A DNA stretch of 64,000 nucleotides from DATJKD01 sp963728295. Lineage in GTDB: Bacteria; Pseudomonadota; Gammaproteobacteria; Steroidobacterales; Steroidobacteraceae. Under the pieces are notes generated by a model that did no database searches, was not told where the DNA came from, and saw only the letters and a program-made list of their open reading frames with translations. Location: assembly GCA_963728295.1 (NCBI GenBank), contig CAVSKB010000006.1:62001-126000 (forward strand), written 5' to 3'. The position numbers were made by a program, and so were the translations under genes. Shown in pieces: positions 29,751 through 40,938 of the stretch (the first letter of the stretch is position 1; each line of letters opens with the position of its first letter).

Positions 29751-31793
29751 CTATTGCGCAGCTCCCTCGAAGCGCAATGTCAGGCCCCCTAGGGCGATGC
29801 GTGACTGGTCTTCGCGCTTCAAGAATTCGATTACGTCGGCCTCGAAAAATTCGCCTCGCGGAACAGGCTCAGCAGCGCTCGCTTCGAGCACAAGCCTTGC
29901 TGTTTCCTGCAGTGTGATTCCCTCGAGCCTCACATGGCTGTCGAGACGCATGCCGCTGAGCACGACCGCGCAACGTCCCTCCGTGCCCGATTCCGAATCC
30001 GAACACTCGCGGTGGCAGCTAGCATCCTCGCCGGGAGGACAGAGTGGGGGTTGTAGCCCTCTGTAGGCGCCAGTGCGCTCCACCCCGAACGTCCGTGCGA
30101 TGGTGACGCCGGGTGGAACATGAATCCGGGCAGCGCCCATGTTTGCGCGCTCCGAGCTCGAGCGGAATGTGATCTCCAGATCTCGCCGCCCGATCTCGGC
30201 GGCTCTGTAGATCCAGAAGGGATGAAAAGCGAGCCCGCCCGGATCGGGGGCAGGTGTGAACGCGATGTTGCGTTGGCCTCGATTATTGTCGAGTACCACC
30301 GACAGCGTGGCTTCGACCGGATCTGCCGCCATGTTCGACCACGCTACGAGACAGGCGTGACCGAGGGGAAGACTCCGGCCGGTGGTGTCCAATTGAAGGC
30401 CGTCGTTCGCTCCGTTCCTGGCACCCACTCCGAGGTTACCGTCTCGGTCCGACAATCCACGGTCTGACTAGCAGCGATCGGAAAGGGCACGAAGGGTGAC
30501 GGGGGATTCCAAGCAAGGCATACGTCGTAAGTGGCTCCTGCGCGCAATGTGCAACTTCCGGTGTTGCGAACCGTAACCTCGATGACGTTGACATCCCCCT
30601 CGCGTATGTCCTTGTTCTCCATCGACGTGCCGGGGTTAACCTTGATGTCCGGCGACAACCAGAACGGTGAATCGAGGTACGGAGTCGCTCCATCATCGTT
30701 GTCGCCATCCCGGACGGTGAGATCCGTTGTGCAACCTGTTCCGTTTTGTACACAGGCGTGAGCCGTTCGCGTTGTCATATTCCCGGCAAAATCCGTCGCC
30801 TCCACACTCACCGGTGTAACTGCCGTCCGGATAGGCACCACCCGTCGTCTTCCAGCCGGACGGCGCGAGCCCGGAGACCACACGGAAAGTCTCATCGACC
30901 ACGGTCGAGCACTCGTCAGCGGTGCTGACCCAGTTCGGCGTCACACTGAACTGAGACCGCGTGGCCAAGTTGCCACCGAGTGCCCAAGCCGTGGGCATGT
31001 CCTGAAAGCGGTGCGTATCATTCCAGTTGCCGCAGGTCGGCGCGCTCCTGGAGCAAATTCGCCAGCGGAGGTCGTAGACGCCGACATTGCCGGCACCGAC
31101 TACGGTTGGACTGACACCCGCATCGTCCTGGTCACGCAACTGGGCAATGATATCGACGTTCCCCTTCACCACTGCGCAGGTCTTCCCTCCGGCCGAACCA
31201 AATTCGCTCCAACGTGGAAAATCGCGAGCGGCGAAGCGGATGTCCGGGATCTGAGGTGCGAAGGCATCGGGATTCGGGCCGATGTCCTCGAGCGGGTTCA
31301 GGAAGTTCGTGCCTTGGAACAGATCGTAGTGAAGGTGACTATAGGCCGTGCACTGCCAAGGATGGATGCGCGCAAGCTGCATGCCGGCAGTGGCCGTCAT
31401 CCCGGCATTGAATGCGCCCGCAAACTCCGCGGCGAAACTGCCGTATGCAAGATGCATGTACCGATAGACGATGCCCGCCGCGCTTCTTATGTGGATCTCG
31501 TTCCATGGGCCATACTGATCTTGATTGTTGAGTTGGATCACCTCTCCGCCAACAGTAGCAACAACCCACGGCGCAGCGGCATCTGGGTACGGGGTCGCCA
31601 AGATGTCGATTCCTGTGTGCTGATATGGACCTTGGCTGGCAACCCAGAATTCCCCGAGATTGTTGCCAATGGGGTGCTCCTGATTGGTCGGCATGACCGG
31701 CCAACTGAGTTGCTGCGCTCCCACTGGCCTCGTGAGAGCGATGACAAGGAGCAGCAGGGTGCGTATCGCCCCATCGACGTTGCTCATTGACAC
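29751..31793 (-). CDS. Secreted M23-type (LytM-like) peptidase with C-terminal extension (two frameshifts)
   Basis: About 680 residues. A signal peptide ends near GAQQ (residue 28). The M23 domain has the zinc motifs HTGIDI and YSHLHYDL, with WVVATVGGEVI and YRYMHL between them, so the active site looks intact. The following 450 residues are Cys- and Thr-rich beta-type domains, including an EVTVRNTGSC block like surface adhesion modules. Frame breaks lie near 30812 (an extra G) and 30365 (a missing C). Last gene of the minus-strand locus from 39.3 kb. Likely cleaves peptidoglycan or another Gly-rich peptide outside the inner membrane; the target is unknown. Confidence 0.7.
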
Positions 31794-31796
31794 CCC

Positions 31797-33047
31797 TTAC
31801 AAATCGAGTCTGACGATCAATACCCGGTGGGGTGTATGCGCAGCGAAGAACGGAAGACCGTAACTGGTGTCGATACTCGGAGACCAGGTTGCTGGTTGCT
31901 CCAATGGCATCGTCTGAATGGGCGTCTGGATCAACAAGCTCCCGCCGATCGACAGCAACGTGGGCAATCCCTCCGGATACCGAAACGGAGGCGTCGCGCC
32001 GACCTCCTTGATGTTGCCGATCGCAAGATGGTCGGGATTAACGAAGCGAAGCGCCGTGATCTTGTACGGCGAGATCGTGGACGAATCGGCGGACAACCCG
32101 GCAACTGTTCGCGGCGTTGCGCAGGCTTTCGAGTCGCATGAGGGCGGCGCGAGCAACACGATCTGCCCTGTCCCAATACCGACGGCTCCCGTCGAGCCGT
32201 CAGCCGTCAGTGCTAGGTCGTACACGGAAGCCTCCATGCGCAGGGCCGTAACCTGACCGTCGCGAAAAACGTGTACCTCGTTGATCGCGCGCAGCTCTGC
32301 CGGGTTGAGCAGGGCTATGTTTCCCTTGGCCGCCAGCGCGCCCTTGCGAAAACGCCCATCCAGTCTCCACAACCGCTGGCCGTCGTTTCGGAACGCGATT
32401 GCGTCCGAAGCGCCAAGAAGAAGCAACGACTCGCCGGCAACATCCACCACAGCAATGCGCGGTCCTTCGAGTGTGACTTCGGAAAGGATGTGTCCGTCAC
32501 TTGACCAGAAGACGTAGAGGAATTTGCCTGCGAGCCCTTCGGCATCCTGCAGCGGGGTCGCGGTCACGATTAGCTGGCCAGCACCGCCAAGGTGGAGCGT
32601 GCCGAAGCCGACCGGAAGCTTCGGCAGCCGAAGGGTGGCTATCGGCTTCTTCGGGATCTCGAGCAACTCGACGGTGAACAGACCAGACGGGGCATCCCCG
32701 CGCACCAGCCGCGCGTACACACGGCCACTTGGGGCCAGTGCGAGCTGCTGACCCTCCGGCGCAACATCGACCTCCTCAGCCGTTCCGTCTCGGACTCGGT
32801 AGAGCGCATCCGCGGTGGCCATCCAGGCGTCGCCCGCGGCATCAAAGGCGACGCGTCGCACCGGACCCCGATAGGCAGGGGGGCCTATCTGCAGATCCGC
32901 GACGATCCTTGCCGTCGGTGGTGCCGCCGCGGTCGGCGAGATCGCGCAGTTCAACACCAGTAACGCCAGCAGCATGGCCGCCGAGCTGCAACAATCAAAC
33001 CCGCGCGTGTCGGAAGCCCTCGGCGAATCTGCGACGTCCCCTAGCAT
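31797..33047 (-). CDS. Exported propeller-like protein of unknown function
   Basis: About 416 residues from ATG 33047, which overlaps the stop of the upstream lipoprotein gene (ATGCTAG). A hydrophobic signal (AAMLLALLVLNCAIS) sits near residues 24-38, and a Cys in it may be a lipidation site. The rest shows repeated beta-strand units of about 40-45 residues (for example DAAGDAWMATADALYRV and LAPSGRVYARLV) as in beta-propellers. No enzyme motif is seen. The gene ends 3 bases before the M23-type gene, so they form a tight transcript and probably a periplasmic or surface pair. Confidence 0.6.
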   Translation of the reverse strand: MLGDVADSPRASDTRGFDCCSSAAMLLALLVLNCAISPTAAAPPTARIVADLQIGPPAYRGPVRRVAFDAAGDAWMATADALYRVRDGTAEEVDVAPEGQQLALAPSGRVYARLVRGDAPSGLFTVELLEIPKKPIATLRLPKLPVGFGTLHLGGAGQLIVTATPLQDAEGLAGKFLYVFWSSDGHILSEVTLEGPRIAVVDVAGESLLLLGASDAIAFRNDGQRLWRLDGRFRKGALAAKGNIALLNPAELRAINEVHVFRDGQVTALRMEASVYDLALTADGSTGAVGIGTGQIVLLAPPSCDSKACATPRTVAGLSADSSTISPYKITALRFVNPDHLAIGNIKEVGATPPFRYPEGLPTLLSIGGSLLIQTPIQTMPLEQPATWSPSIDTSYGLPFFAAHTPHRVLIVRLDL

Positions 33048-33352
33048 CGCATGCAATAGGTCTTGCCCATGATGGTGCGAGCGCAGTATCCGGCCGGGCA
33101 CGCACTGGGGCCTTCGGGCTCAGGAGTCTGGCACATCGTGTTCTTCAACGTGCCATCCAGTTCCTCGGCCCTAGCTCCCAAGGGATTACCCGCCTTGTCG
33201 AAGTAAATTGCGGATACGGCATTCGCGTCCACGCTCACCCGATCACCGGCGCCGCAGGCCCCGGCGCCGAATGTTCCGCGAGTGTCGCAGCCTGTCACCA
33301 ACAGTCCGACCAGCAGCAGTACCGTTCCGCGTGCCATGAGTTCTGTTGTCAT
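33041..33352 (-). CDS. Small Cys-rich lipoprotein
   Basis: About 103 residues from ATG 33352; alternative starts are at 33388 and 33337. A lipobox LVTGC follows a hydrophobic stretch, so signal peptidase II cleavage and lipid attachment are expected. The mature part has eight or so Cys, several near the C-terminus (CQTPEPEGPSACPAGYC and KTYCMRC), suggesting disulfide bonds in the periplasm. I do not recognise a family. It lies between the large barrel gene and the propeller-like gene. Confidence 0.6.
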   Translation of the reverse strand: MTTELMARGTVLLLVGLLVTGCDTRGTFGAGACGAGDRVSVDANAVSAIYFDKAGNPLGARAEELDGTLKNTMCQTPEPEGPSACPAGYCARTIMGKTYCMRC

Positions 33353-33437
33353 TGTCTGGCTCCCCTTGTCATGTTGCTTGTTGAACATCGAGAAACTCTC
33401 ATCACTGAAGTATCCGCAGCAGACTCATCTCCAGGAA

Positions 33438-36400
33438 CTAGAAGCTGAGGGACAATCGCAAAAGCACCTGCCGCTCTGGAACGTAGCGTGGCAGTACTGC
33501 CTGATCTGTCTCCTGGTACTCAAACCGCTCGTCGAGGATGTTGTTGCCGTGCAAGCTTAGGGTTCCCATGCGGCGCGGCAATCGATAAGCGGCGACCGCA
33601 TCCAGCAGCGTGAAATTGTCCGATCCAGGGACGTCCACGCCCCCGGTTCCAGCGAACTCTCCACTCTGCTTGACACCCGTGACAGACAAACCAAACCAGA
33701 TGCCGGACGGTGAATGGAGCCTGACGGAAACCGGAACCTCTGTAAGTTTCAGCGTGTCGAACGAAGCGCCGCCATCGAGGTCTTGATATCTGGGTTCCAG
33801 CGAGACGGAGAGGTGCTTGGTGGGTGTCCAGTAGATATAACCACTTGCGACCTTTTCGATTCTCTGCTGGAAAAATACCTCGCCCGCGAGCACAAAGGGG
33901 GCGTCCAAATCCCTGCGAGTGAACTGCAGCCCGACAAGGACGTCGGCCGGTAATGCGAAGTCTGCGGCGACGCCGCCACCCTTGGAGACTGTGCCGTTGA
34001 CGTCGTCGTAGAACTGATTGACGCCCGCCAGTTGAGTCGGCTCCAGGCCTTGATCTGAGTTGATCCTGCGCTTCAGGACCCGAAAGGCGGCAGCACGCAC
34101 GGTAACTCTATCCATGATCTTCCAGAGCAGGCCGAACTTGGGATTGACCTCGTCCTGATCTCCGACCTCCGAAGTCAGTTCGTCGTACGAGACCCCGAGC
34201 TGGATTTGCGGAAGGCCGGCGTGCGCAGGCAAGAACAGGTAGGCATACGTGTTGAAATGGCGCGGCGTCGACTGGGTGACCTCCGAAAAGAAAGGGCTAA
34301 TGAACTCGTCTGTGCTGTCGGCCTCGAAATAGCTCGCGCCGAGGATCACGTCGAAGCCGCCTCCGGACGCCAAATACTGCGCCTCAGACTTCCAGCTGTC
34401 CTGATCGCTCGACACAGTCGATGGAAAGAACGGATCGTCAACGTTGAACGACGCCTGCCGATCTTGGTGGATGACCGACAACAGAAGGTCGGAGCGCGGA
34501 TCGATGGCTTGACGCAAGCCGAGCCTTAGCGTGTCCAGATCCTCCTCACTGCGAAGAGTCTCCAAGAAGAATGCGGGATCGAACGCACTTTGCAGGTCGC
34601 CAGACTTCCTCTCCGCGCGAGTTACTTCCAATTGTGCACTCGTGCCAGCGCCGAACTGCGCTTGTAAGAATGCGTCGAACTGGCGTCGCTGGTCATCATT
34701 GTTGTTGCGATATCCATCCGTATCAGCGGCGAATTGACTGAGGCTGAACGACACGGGCCCATGCAAGGCGTTGAGGATCACCTGATCGGCATACGTATCG
34801 TGATCGCCGGCCAGACCGAAGACTTGCAGAACTAGCCCGTTCCGAATGAATAGTGGGTTGAACTCGTTAGGGCCGACGGTCGCTGGTCCAAAGAAGGCGC
34901 TCTTGAATTGGACGTCGTTAGCGAGCTGCGCTTGCAACGGGGGGGCTCCCAACGGTTGGCGGAGCTGTGATTGCAGCAGCTCACTCGCCCGCGCGATCTC
35001 GTGGCGCGGCAAGGTCGCATACGCGTCCGCCAGGAATCGATGCGCCGCGCCGCTCGCCGGGTCGACTGCCAGTGACTCCGCAGCCTCCGTCAGCCCTAGC
35101 TGATGGAAGCCGAGCTCATTGTATATTACAGCCTGGCTTGCGTTCTGAGCCGCCGCGTCCTGGTCGAGAAGCAGTCGCGATCGATAGACGGCCTTGCCAT
35201 CGTTGAGTTCAGTGGCCCTCGCCAGATCCTGCATGGCTTCTGCTGGCCGCGTCTGACTGTACTTGAGCATCGCACCGTAAAACCAAGGCGTCGCGTCGTT
35301 TGGATCAAGGCGTTGCGCCATGACGAACTGGGTCGACGCCAGGGCGTCCCGCTCCTCGTCGTTCTCCTCGTAGTAGGCCTTGCCAACGTAGCTGCGAAGC
35401 AGTGAGTTCGTCGGATCGAGCGCGACCGCAATCTCGAGTTGTTCGCGACCGTGGACGAGCGTCGCCATCACGGATCATCGCGAGTCCGAGACCAAGTCTC
35501 GCAAGCGGGTTGAACGAATCGCGCTCGATCGCGGCTTCGAAGTCAGCTCGTGCCTGCCTGGTGTCGATCTGCGCCAGGTGCACGAAACCCAGCATCGTGT
35601 GGGCGCGGCTCTCGGCAGGGTTGGCGCTCACGCCCGCGCGGGCCGCGCCCTCTGCTTCATCAATCCGTCCGAGCGACATCAGCAGTTCCGCGACTCGGGC
35701 ATTGACCAGCGAACTGTTCGGCTCGATCGACCTGCGCCTTCTTCGCACTCTGGAGCGCCGGTTCGAGCTGGAAGGACGCCTGTTGCGCATAGGAGAGCGC
35801 GAGCCATGCCCGCATAGTTGTCGGCGAGGACGCTGTCGCTGCGTCCTGCGGACTGCACGCGCCGCCGCCTTGTCGTTCCTCGCGATGTGGATGATGGCGC
35901 GCAAGGAGTTGGCATCCCCGTTCGCCGGATTGAGAGCGAGCGCCTCGTTGATGTCCTGCAGGGCCTCCTCGCCGCGCCCGAGACGTAGCAGCACTTCGGC
36001 GCGCTGGGTCAGGCATGTCTGATTCGACGGACTGGGCAGACTGCGACATTGCTCTGCCGTTGGAACTTCAGCCTCCGCCTTAGCGTCGCTGAGAGGCGGG
36101 TAATACAGAACCCACTGCACCGCATCGGAGGGTTTGATGAGCGTACTGAAGGCGGCCGGACCGGCAGCGCCGGCGACCAGCCGCTGGCCACCGGTCAGAA
36201 CCCGTTCTTCTCCGGCTGCCACGGTCTCGGAGCGCACCGCGCCCTCCAACACCGCCAACTCGGTCGCGTCGCAGCGCAACGCCACCTGGAACTCGGTGCC
36301 TTCCACGGCAGCATTCAGGTGCGTGGCGCTGACTTTGAATTTCTTCGGGAAACGGGTGATGAAGTAGCCCGCACCGCAAGAATGTGCGTCAAGGCGGGAT

Positions 36401-36801
36401 TGATCGGCGTCGTCCTGGAAGAACTCGACCAGGATTTCCGCAGTGGTCACGCTGAGCGCAATGGTCGTGTCCTGGTCCACTCGCACCAGCGTTTCGGGCT
36501 GCACGAACAATGCGGCCCGACTTTGCGCCCCGGTCCGCAATCGATCGCCAGGACACACGGACGTGTCGAGCCGCTTAACCTGCAGCCAGGCTCGGCTCCG
36601 GCGCGCTGGACTTCGACGCGACCCTGGATGGAAACGACGCGTGCAACGGCCGGCTCGCACGTTGCCGCAGCCTCCTGGGCGAGAGCGGGCTTTCCGCCTG
36701 CGGATTGCGAAAACGAGGAGGAGCGCTACCGCGGCGAGCGACCGTCCGCAGCGATTCCCGTGCAGCGCGATCCTTGCGATTCCCCGAACTATCGTGCCCA
36801 C
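33438..36801 (-). CDS. FecR-TPR-beta-barrel outer-membrane protein (several frameshifts)
   Basis: Read as one gene of about 1,120 residues. Order: signal peptide (the ALAQE cleavage region is seen after correcting a shift near 36715), FecR-like domain (about 50-150, with WLQVKRLDTSVCPGDRLRTG, ALFVQPET and AVEGTEFQV), TPR repeats (about 210-600, with EALQDINEALALNPANGD and IAVALDPTNSLLRSYVGKAYYE), then a beta-barrel to the end, which finishes ERQVLLRLSLSF with the terminal Phe of outer-membrane proteins. No plug domain is seen. Breaks lie near 36715, 36595, 35865, 35795, 35730 and 35480. The CHASE2 cyclase gene lies 145 bases upstream. If split in nature, the break near 35480 would separate FecR-TPR from TPR-barrel. 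Confidence 0.65.
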
Positions 36802-36829
36802 ACACCTCCGGATTGAGAGGCGCTAGTAT

Positions 36830-36858
36830 TTGTTATTTCGACCGACTGCTATTTTCAA
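36830..36858 (-). promoter_or_regulatory. Possible promoter for the FecR-TPR-barrel gene
   Basis: On the minus strand TTGAAA (36853-36858) and TAACAA (36830-36835) are 17 bases apart, about 30 bases before the proposed start at 36801. The 144-base gap here is AT-richer than its surroundings. This is a weak by-eye prediction; the gene could also be read from the cyclase transcript. Confidence 0.3.
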
Positions 36859-36945
36859 ATTAGTCGTTTGTACCCGGAAGTGCAAGAAGGCTCTGAGGAC
36901 CGGATCGAACCAAATTGATTTTAGACTGGATCTCATCAAGGCCAC

Positions 36946-39336
36946 CTAGTCGACCCTGAGAGCCCCCTCGTACAGACTCAGTCCCGACTCCAGAGTCCGC
37001 AGATAGAAAGCCGTCGGGCCATCGGAGGGAAACACGGCCTGGACGCTCCGAAACAGGGACAGCGCCGCGGCATTGTCACCGTTGTTGATGGCTTCCATGC
37101 AACTCCGCGAATCGCCGGCACAGATCAAATTGCTCGGGCGTCGCGATCGCCCTGCTTTCCAGCAGCTCGTAGACATGCACGGCGTGACTTTTGCCACGCA
37201 GCAGGAAATGACCGAGGTCGCGAACCAGGAACTCGTTTCCTGCTTCGCCGATCGCGGGACGGGAGAGAAGAACGCGCGTACCCAGCTTCTTGTTGAGCTC
37301 CTGAATACGTGTCGCAGTGTTCACGGCGTCGCCCGACGGCCCGGTATTCGTAGTGCGCGTGCGCTCCAACGGTTGTCAGCGCCACGCGCCCCCAGTCCAC
37401 GCCAAAGCGGGTCATCAAGCGGTTCCCGGCGAGACGCTCATTGAACTCTGGGCTGCGTTACGCATCTCCAGCAGCGCGTGGAGCAGTCGCGTGTGTGTGT
37501 CAGCCGAACGATGCGGCCAGATCGCCAGCATCGCATCGCCCAGTACATCGGAAACGAAGCCACCATGATTCGCAACACGCCCGAACAACGTCTCGAAGTA
37601 GTGGTTCAGAAAATCTGAAAGTTGCTCTGGCGTCATCGACTCCGCGAGCGGCGTGAAATTCGCGGCATCCGTCGCCACGCAGGCGCACTCGATTAACTCC
37701 TTTGTGTCGCCGATCTGTCCCACGTTGTGCTCGAACCTGTCCACAACTTCCTTCGGAACGAAGTAGCTGAACGCGCGGCGCAGTTGCCCGCGCTCGCGGC
37801 GAGCCATCCAGTATTTCCAGGTAAAGCTGCAGAGCATGCCGGCCGGAGCGGCGATCAACATCGGAATCACGAGCGGCATCCAAGTCTCACGCGTCTGCAA
37901 ACAGGTATACGCCGTCGCGCTATAGACGATCGAGCGCTAGCGCCATAAGAGCAAGCGCCACTCTGTAGTCCAGGCGCTCGCAAACCACGGTCGCGAGCAA
38001 CCCGCTCAGAAATGTAATCACCAGCCAATACGTGAACGGCAACGCGCGGATCGAGTTGTCCTGCAGGAGATTCGCGAACGCCGTAGCTGCGATCTCGACG
38101 CCGCTGAGATCGAGTCCGTTCCCGGTCGAAACAGCAGTGGCGTAATGCTCGATCTGCTCCGGCTGCTCGGTTTCAGCATACCCGACGAATACTGCACGGC
38201 CCCTGAAGCGGGCAGACATCTCTTCCGACGTCGAGACCAGTACCTGGTCGTAGGTGACAGCCGGGATCGTTCCGGCCGGACCATAGAAGTTCAACAGGCG
38301 CGAGTCATCTCCGCTGTACATGGATACGAGCGCACGCACCTGTGCATCCGGCACCGGGTCGGTTGACTCCGAGTTGGTCCGATTCAACTCGTCGAGCACC
38401 TGACCAGCGAGCCCAGGGTCTTCACGAAACACTCGACGGATCAACAGGCAGGTTGCCTGCAGCTGCCCGCTGGCGCGCACTTCGTCCGCAGTTCTCGGCA
38501 GCACCAGGGCGATGTCTCCGGCATGCCGCGCCAGCAGGCTTGCAAGGTGGGAATACGAGCTCAGCGCGTAGGCCTGCAGGGCGATGGCCGGAAGAGTCGG
38601 TGTCACCTGCCCGGACTCCTTGAAAGCGAGGAACCGGTCGACCCGCCTGTCTTTGCCCGCTATGAGTGGTAATGGTGCCGAACCAAGCGCTGCGTTCGCG
38701 ATGGGCAGACTGAGCGCGTTGAGCTCCTCGCGACCTTCGATGAACTCCAGCTTCCGCGCGACGACCACGCGATCGACCGCATCAAGAACGGCTGCCAGAT
38801 CTGCGTCCTGCCAGGCATTCAGGTCCCCGGAAGCGCTGGGGAGCGGCGGGCGGTCGCGAAACAGGACGTCAAACGCAATCGCCGCGGCACCCGCGTCCGC
38901 GAGCTTGTTCACCAGCCGGGCATGCAGACACCGCGGCCAGCGCGACGGCATCGATGGCAAGCTGACGTGCGTCGGTGGCACGGGTCCGACAACGAGGTCC
39001 AGGCAGCGATGAAACTTCTCCGGGTCGCGCGGCAGAGAGATGTTGGAGGCGGCCCGTTGATTGATGATCACCATCAAGACGTCGTCGGGTGGCTTTCACT
39101 GGGCCGCGCAAGTTGAACAGCCACTGCAACCCGATCTCCTGCTCCAGGTTGCGAATCGGCGGTACCCAAAGCAGAGAGGTGCAGACTGCACCGACCGCGA
39201 CACCGGATGCGACCGACTTCCACCAGGCCTTGAACCCTCCCACCCGGAACCCCCGAAAGACCGTCAACTGCCGCAGCGAGTGTAGCCTGCCTGCAGCGTC
39301 GGGTTGGTCCAGCAGCCGGCGGTCCCTGACCTGCAT
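36946..39336 (-). CDS. CHASE2-domain adenylate/guanylate cyclase, class III (frameshifted)
   Basis: About 795 residues. Order: cytoplasmic N-terminus, a first transmembrane helix (about 38-60), a CHASE2 extracytoplasmic sensor (clean from about 39077 to 37940, with IAFDVLFRDRPP and FVGYAE), further membrane helices, then a class III cyclase catalytic domain. The catalytic part has KEVVDRF, CVATDAANFTPLAE, LNHYFETLFGRV, VLGDAMLAIWP and SGDAVNTATRIQELNKK; the metal-binding Asp positions appear present. A short helical tail follows. Breaks lie near 39075, 37915, 37415, 37345 and 37125. It should make cAMP (or cGMP) in response to a periplasmic cue. It precedes the FecR-TPR-barrel gene. Confidence 0.8.
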
Positions 39337-39379
39337 GCTTCTCCGCTAACATAGATACCCACAAGAGGAGACTGCCCGG

Positions 39380-40213
39380 TTGCTCAAGTGGAAATTGATG
39401 CTCACCACGCTGCCCATCGTTGTCCTGATGGCAGGCGTGAAGCTGGTGCTGGACCTGTACTTCGAGTTTCAGGGCCTTGTCCCGTTCGCGGACGTCGGCG
39501 TGATCCTCACGGCGTGCGTGTTTCTGATCGGCTTTCTGCTGGCCGGGACCATGGCCGACTACAAGGAGAGCGAGCGGCTGCCTGCGGAGATTGCTGCCAC
39601 GCTCGAAACCATCGAGGAGATTTTCGCGCTGGCGGCAATCAATCGGCCGGGCCTCAAGCTGCCGGCGCTGCGTCGCAGCGTCCTGGAGCTGACGGACGGT
39701 ATCAAGAACTGGCTCGTGCACCGCGGCCGCACCGATGACGTGTATGGGGCGCTTTCGCGCATGGGCGAGGTAATCGGCTGCCTGGAGGTGGAGGGTGCGG
39801 GTCCGTACGCCTCGCGCGCAGTCCCGCAGCTCATGACGGTACGCAGAAACGTCGCGCGCATCGACGTCATCGCCCGGACCGGTTTCCTGCCCCCAGCCTA
39901 TGCGTTGCTCGAGGTGCTGGTGGTCATGGTGATCGGCCTGATGCTCATCGCCGAGTTCAGCAGCACGCTCGTCGAATGCCTCATCGTACCGTTCGTAACG
40001 CTCGTCAATATCTACATGCTGCGACTCATCCGGGATATCGATAACCCATTCGAATATTCTCCGGACGGCAGGACGAGTGGAAAGGCGGAGGTCGAATTGT
40101 GGCCGCTCGACGAATATCGCGCGCGGCTTGCTGCACGGCTGGACGCCGTGGATACGCCGGCGACGCGCTCGGTTCCGCTGCAGCGGGCAGTGGCTAGTGC
40201 CGGAAGCGGGTGA
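39380..40213 (+). CDS. Four-helix membrane protein, bestrophin/DUF4239-like at best
   Basis: 277 residues from TTG 39380, chosen because AGAGGAG lies 9 bases upstream; an ATG six codons on is the alternative. Two transmembrane helices fall near 8-28 and 38-60, a soluble helical domain at 65-165, and two more helices at 170-212. RDIDNPFEY after the last helix recalls bestrophin-like proteins, but the match is thin and I do not claim channel function. It starts 43 bases from the cyclase gene, divergently, so they may share control. Confidence 0.55.
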   Translation: MLKWKLMLTTLPIVVLMAGVKLVLDLYFEFQGLVPFADVGVILTACVFLIGFLLAGTMADYKESERLPAEIAATLETIEEIFALAAINRPGLKLPALRRSVLELTDGIKNWLVHRGRTDDVYGALSRMGEVIGCLEVEGAGPYASRAVPQLMTVRRNVARIDVIARTGFLPPAYALLEVLVVMVIGLMLIAEFSSTLVECLIVPFVTLVNIYMLRLIRDIDNPFEYSPDGRTSGKAEVELWPLDEYRARLAARLDAVDTPATRSVPLQRAVASAGSG

Positions 40214-40225
40214 GCAGAAGAGGGT

Positions 40226-40891
40226 TCAGGCGCCGCCGGCGGCCCGCAGGAATTCCGCGGAAACCTGGTCGACCGGTCCGTCGGCCTTGACGACCTTGAG
40301 CAGGCCGCGGTCGCGATAGTGATCGACCAGCGGACGGGTCTCCCGCTCATACACCCGCAGGCGGTTCTCGATCACGTCTTCGCGGTCGTCCTTGCGCTGG
40401 ACGAGCATGGGCGCCTCGCCGCCGTCATGGACCTCGGCGTCGCAGCGATCACCCTTTGTTGATGGCGCCGAGTAGACGTTGAAGACCTTGCCGCAACCGG
40501 GACAACTGCGCCGGCCGGTCAGCCGCTTGAAGAGCACCGCGGGGTCTATGTCCATCAACACGACGGCGTCGATGGGCTGACCGAGCTCCGCCAGCAACGC
40601 GTCGAGCGCGGCGACCTGCGCGACGTTGCGCGGGTATCCGTCGAGTATGAATCCGGCGGCGGCGTCCGGCCGACCGAGGCGCTCGCGAATCAGGCCAAGG
40701 ACGATCTCATCGGACACGAGCTCGCCCGCGTCCATCGCGGCCTTGGCCCGCTTGCCGAGCTCCGTGCCGCGCTTGACCGCGTCACGCAGCAGGTCGCCGG
40801 ACGACACCTGCGGGATCCCCTTTTCGTCGCGCAGCCGCTGGGCCTGCGTGCCCTTGCCGGAACCGGGTGCGCCAAGCAGTACGAGTCGCAT
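40226..40891 (-). CDS. adk: Adenylate kinase
   Basis: 221 residues with the P-loop GAPGSGKGT at 7-15, LDGYPRNVAQ (NMP-bind lid), DIDPAVLFKRLTGR and a long LID domain. The LID carries CPGC and a later DRCD, resembling the zinc-binding (Cys-rich) type. It interconverts 2 ADP with ATP and AMP in the cytoplasm. It is followed in the genome by PPi-phosphofructokinase (divergent) and H+-PPase, a natural energy-metabolism cluster because AMP and PPi arise together in biosynthesis. The frame is intact. Confidence 0.96.
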   Translation of the reverse strand: MRLVLLGAPGSGKGTQAQRLRDEKGIPQVSSGDLLRDAVKRGTELGKRAKAAMDAGELVSDEIVLGLIRERLGRPDAAAGFILDGYPRNVAQVAALDALLAELGQPIDAVVLMDIDPAVLFKRLTGRRSCPGCGKVFNVYSAPSTKGDRCDAEVHDGGEAPMLVQRKDDREDVIENRLRVYERETRPLVDHYRDRGLLKVVKADGPVDQVSAEFLRAAGGA

Positions 40892-40938
40892 TCTTCGCTG
40901 ATCCAGAGCCTTCGAGAACCGCGCACCCTACCGGAAAA

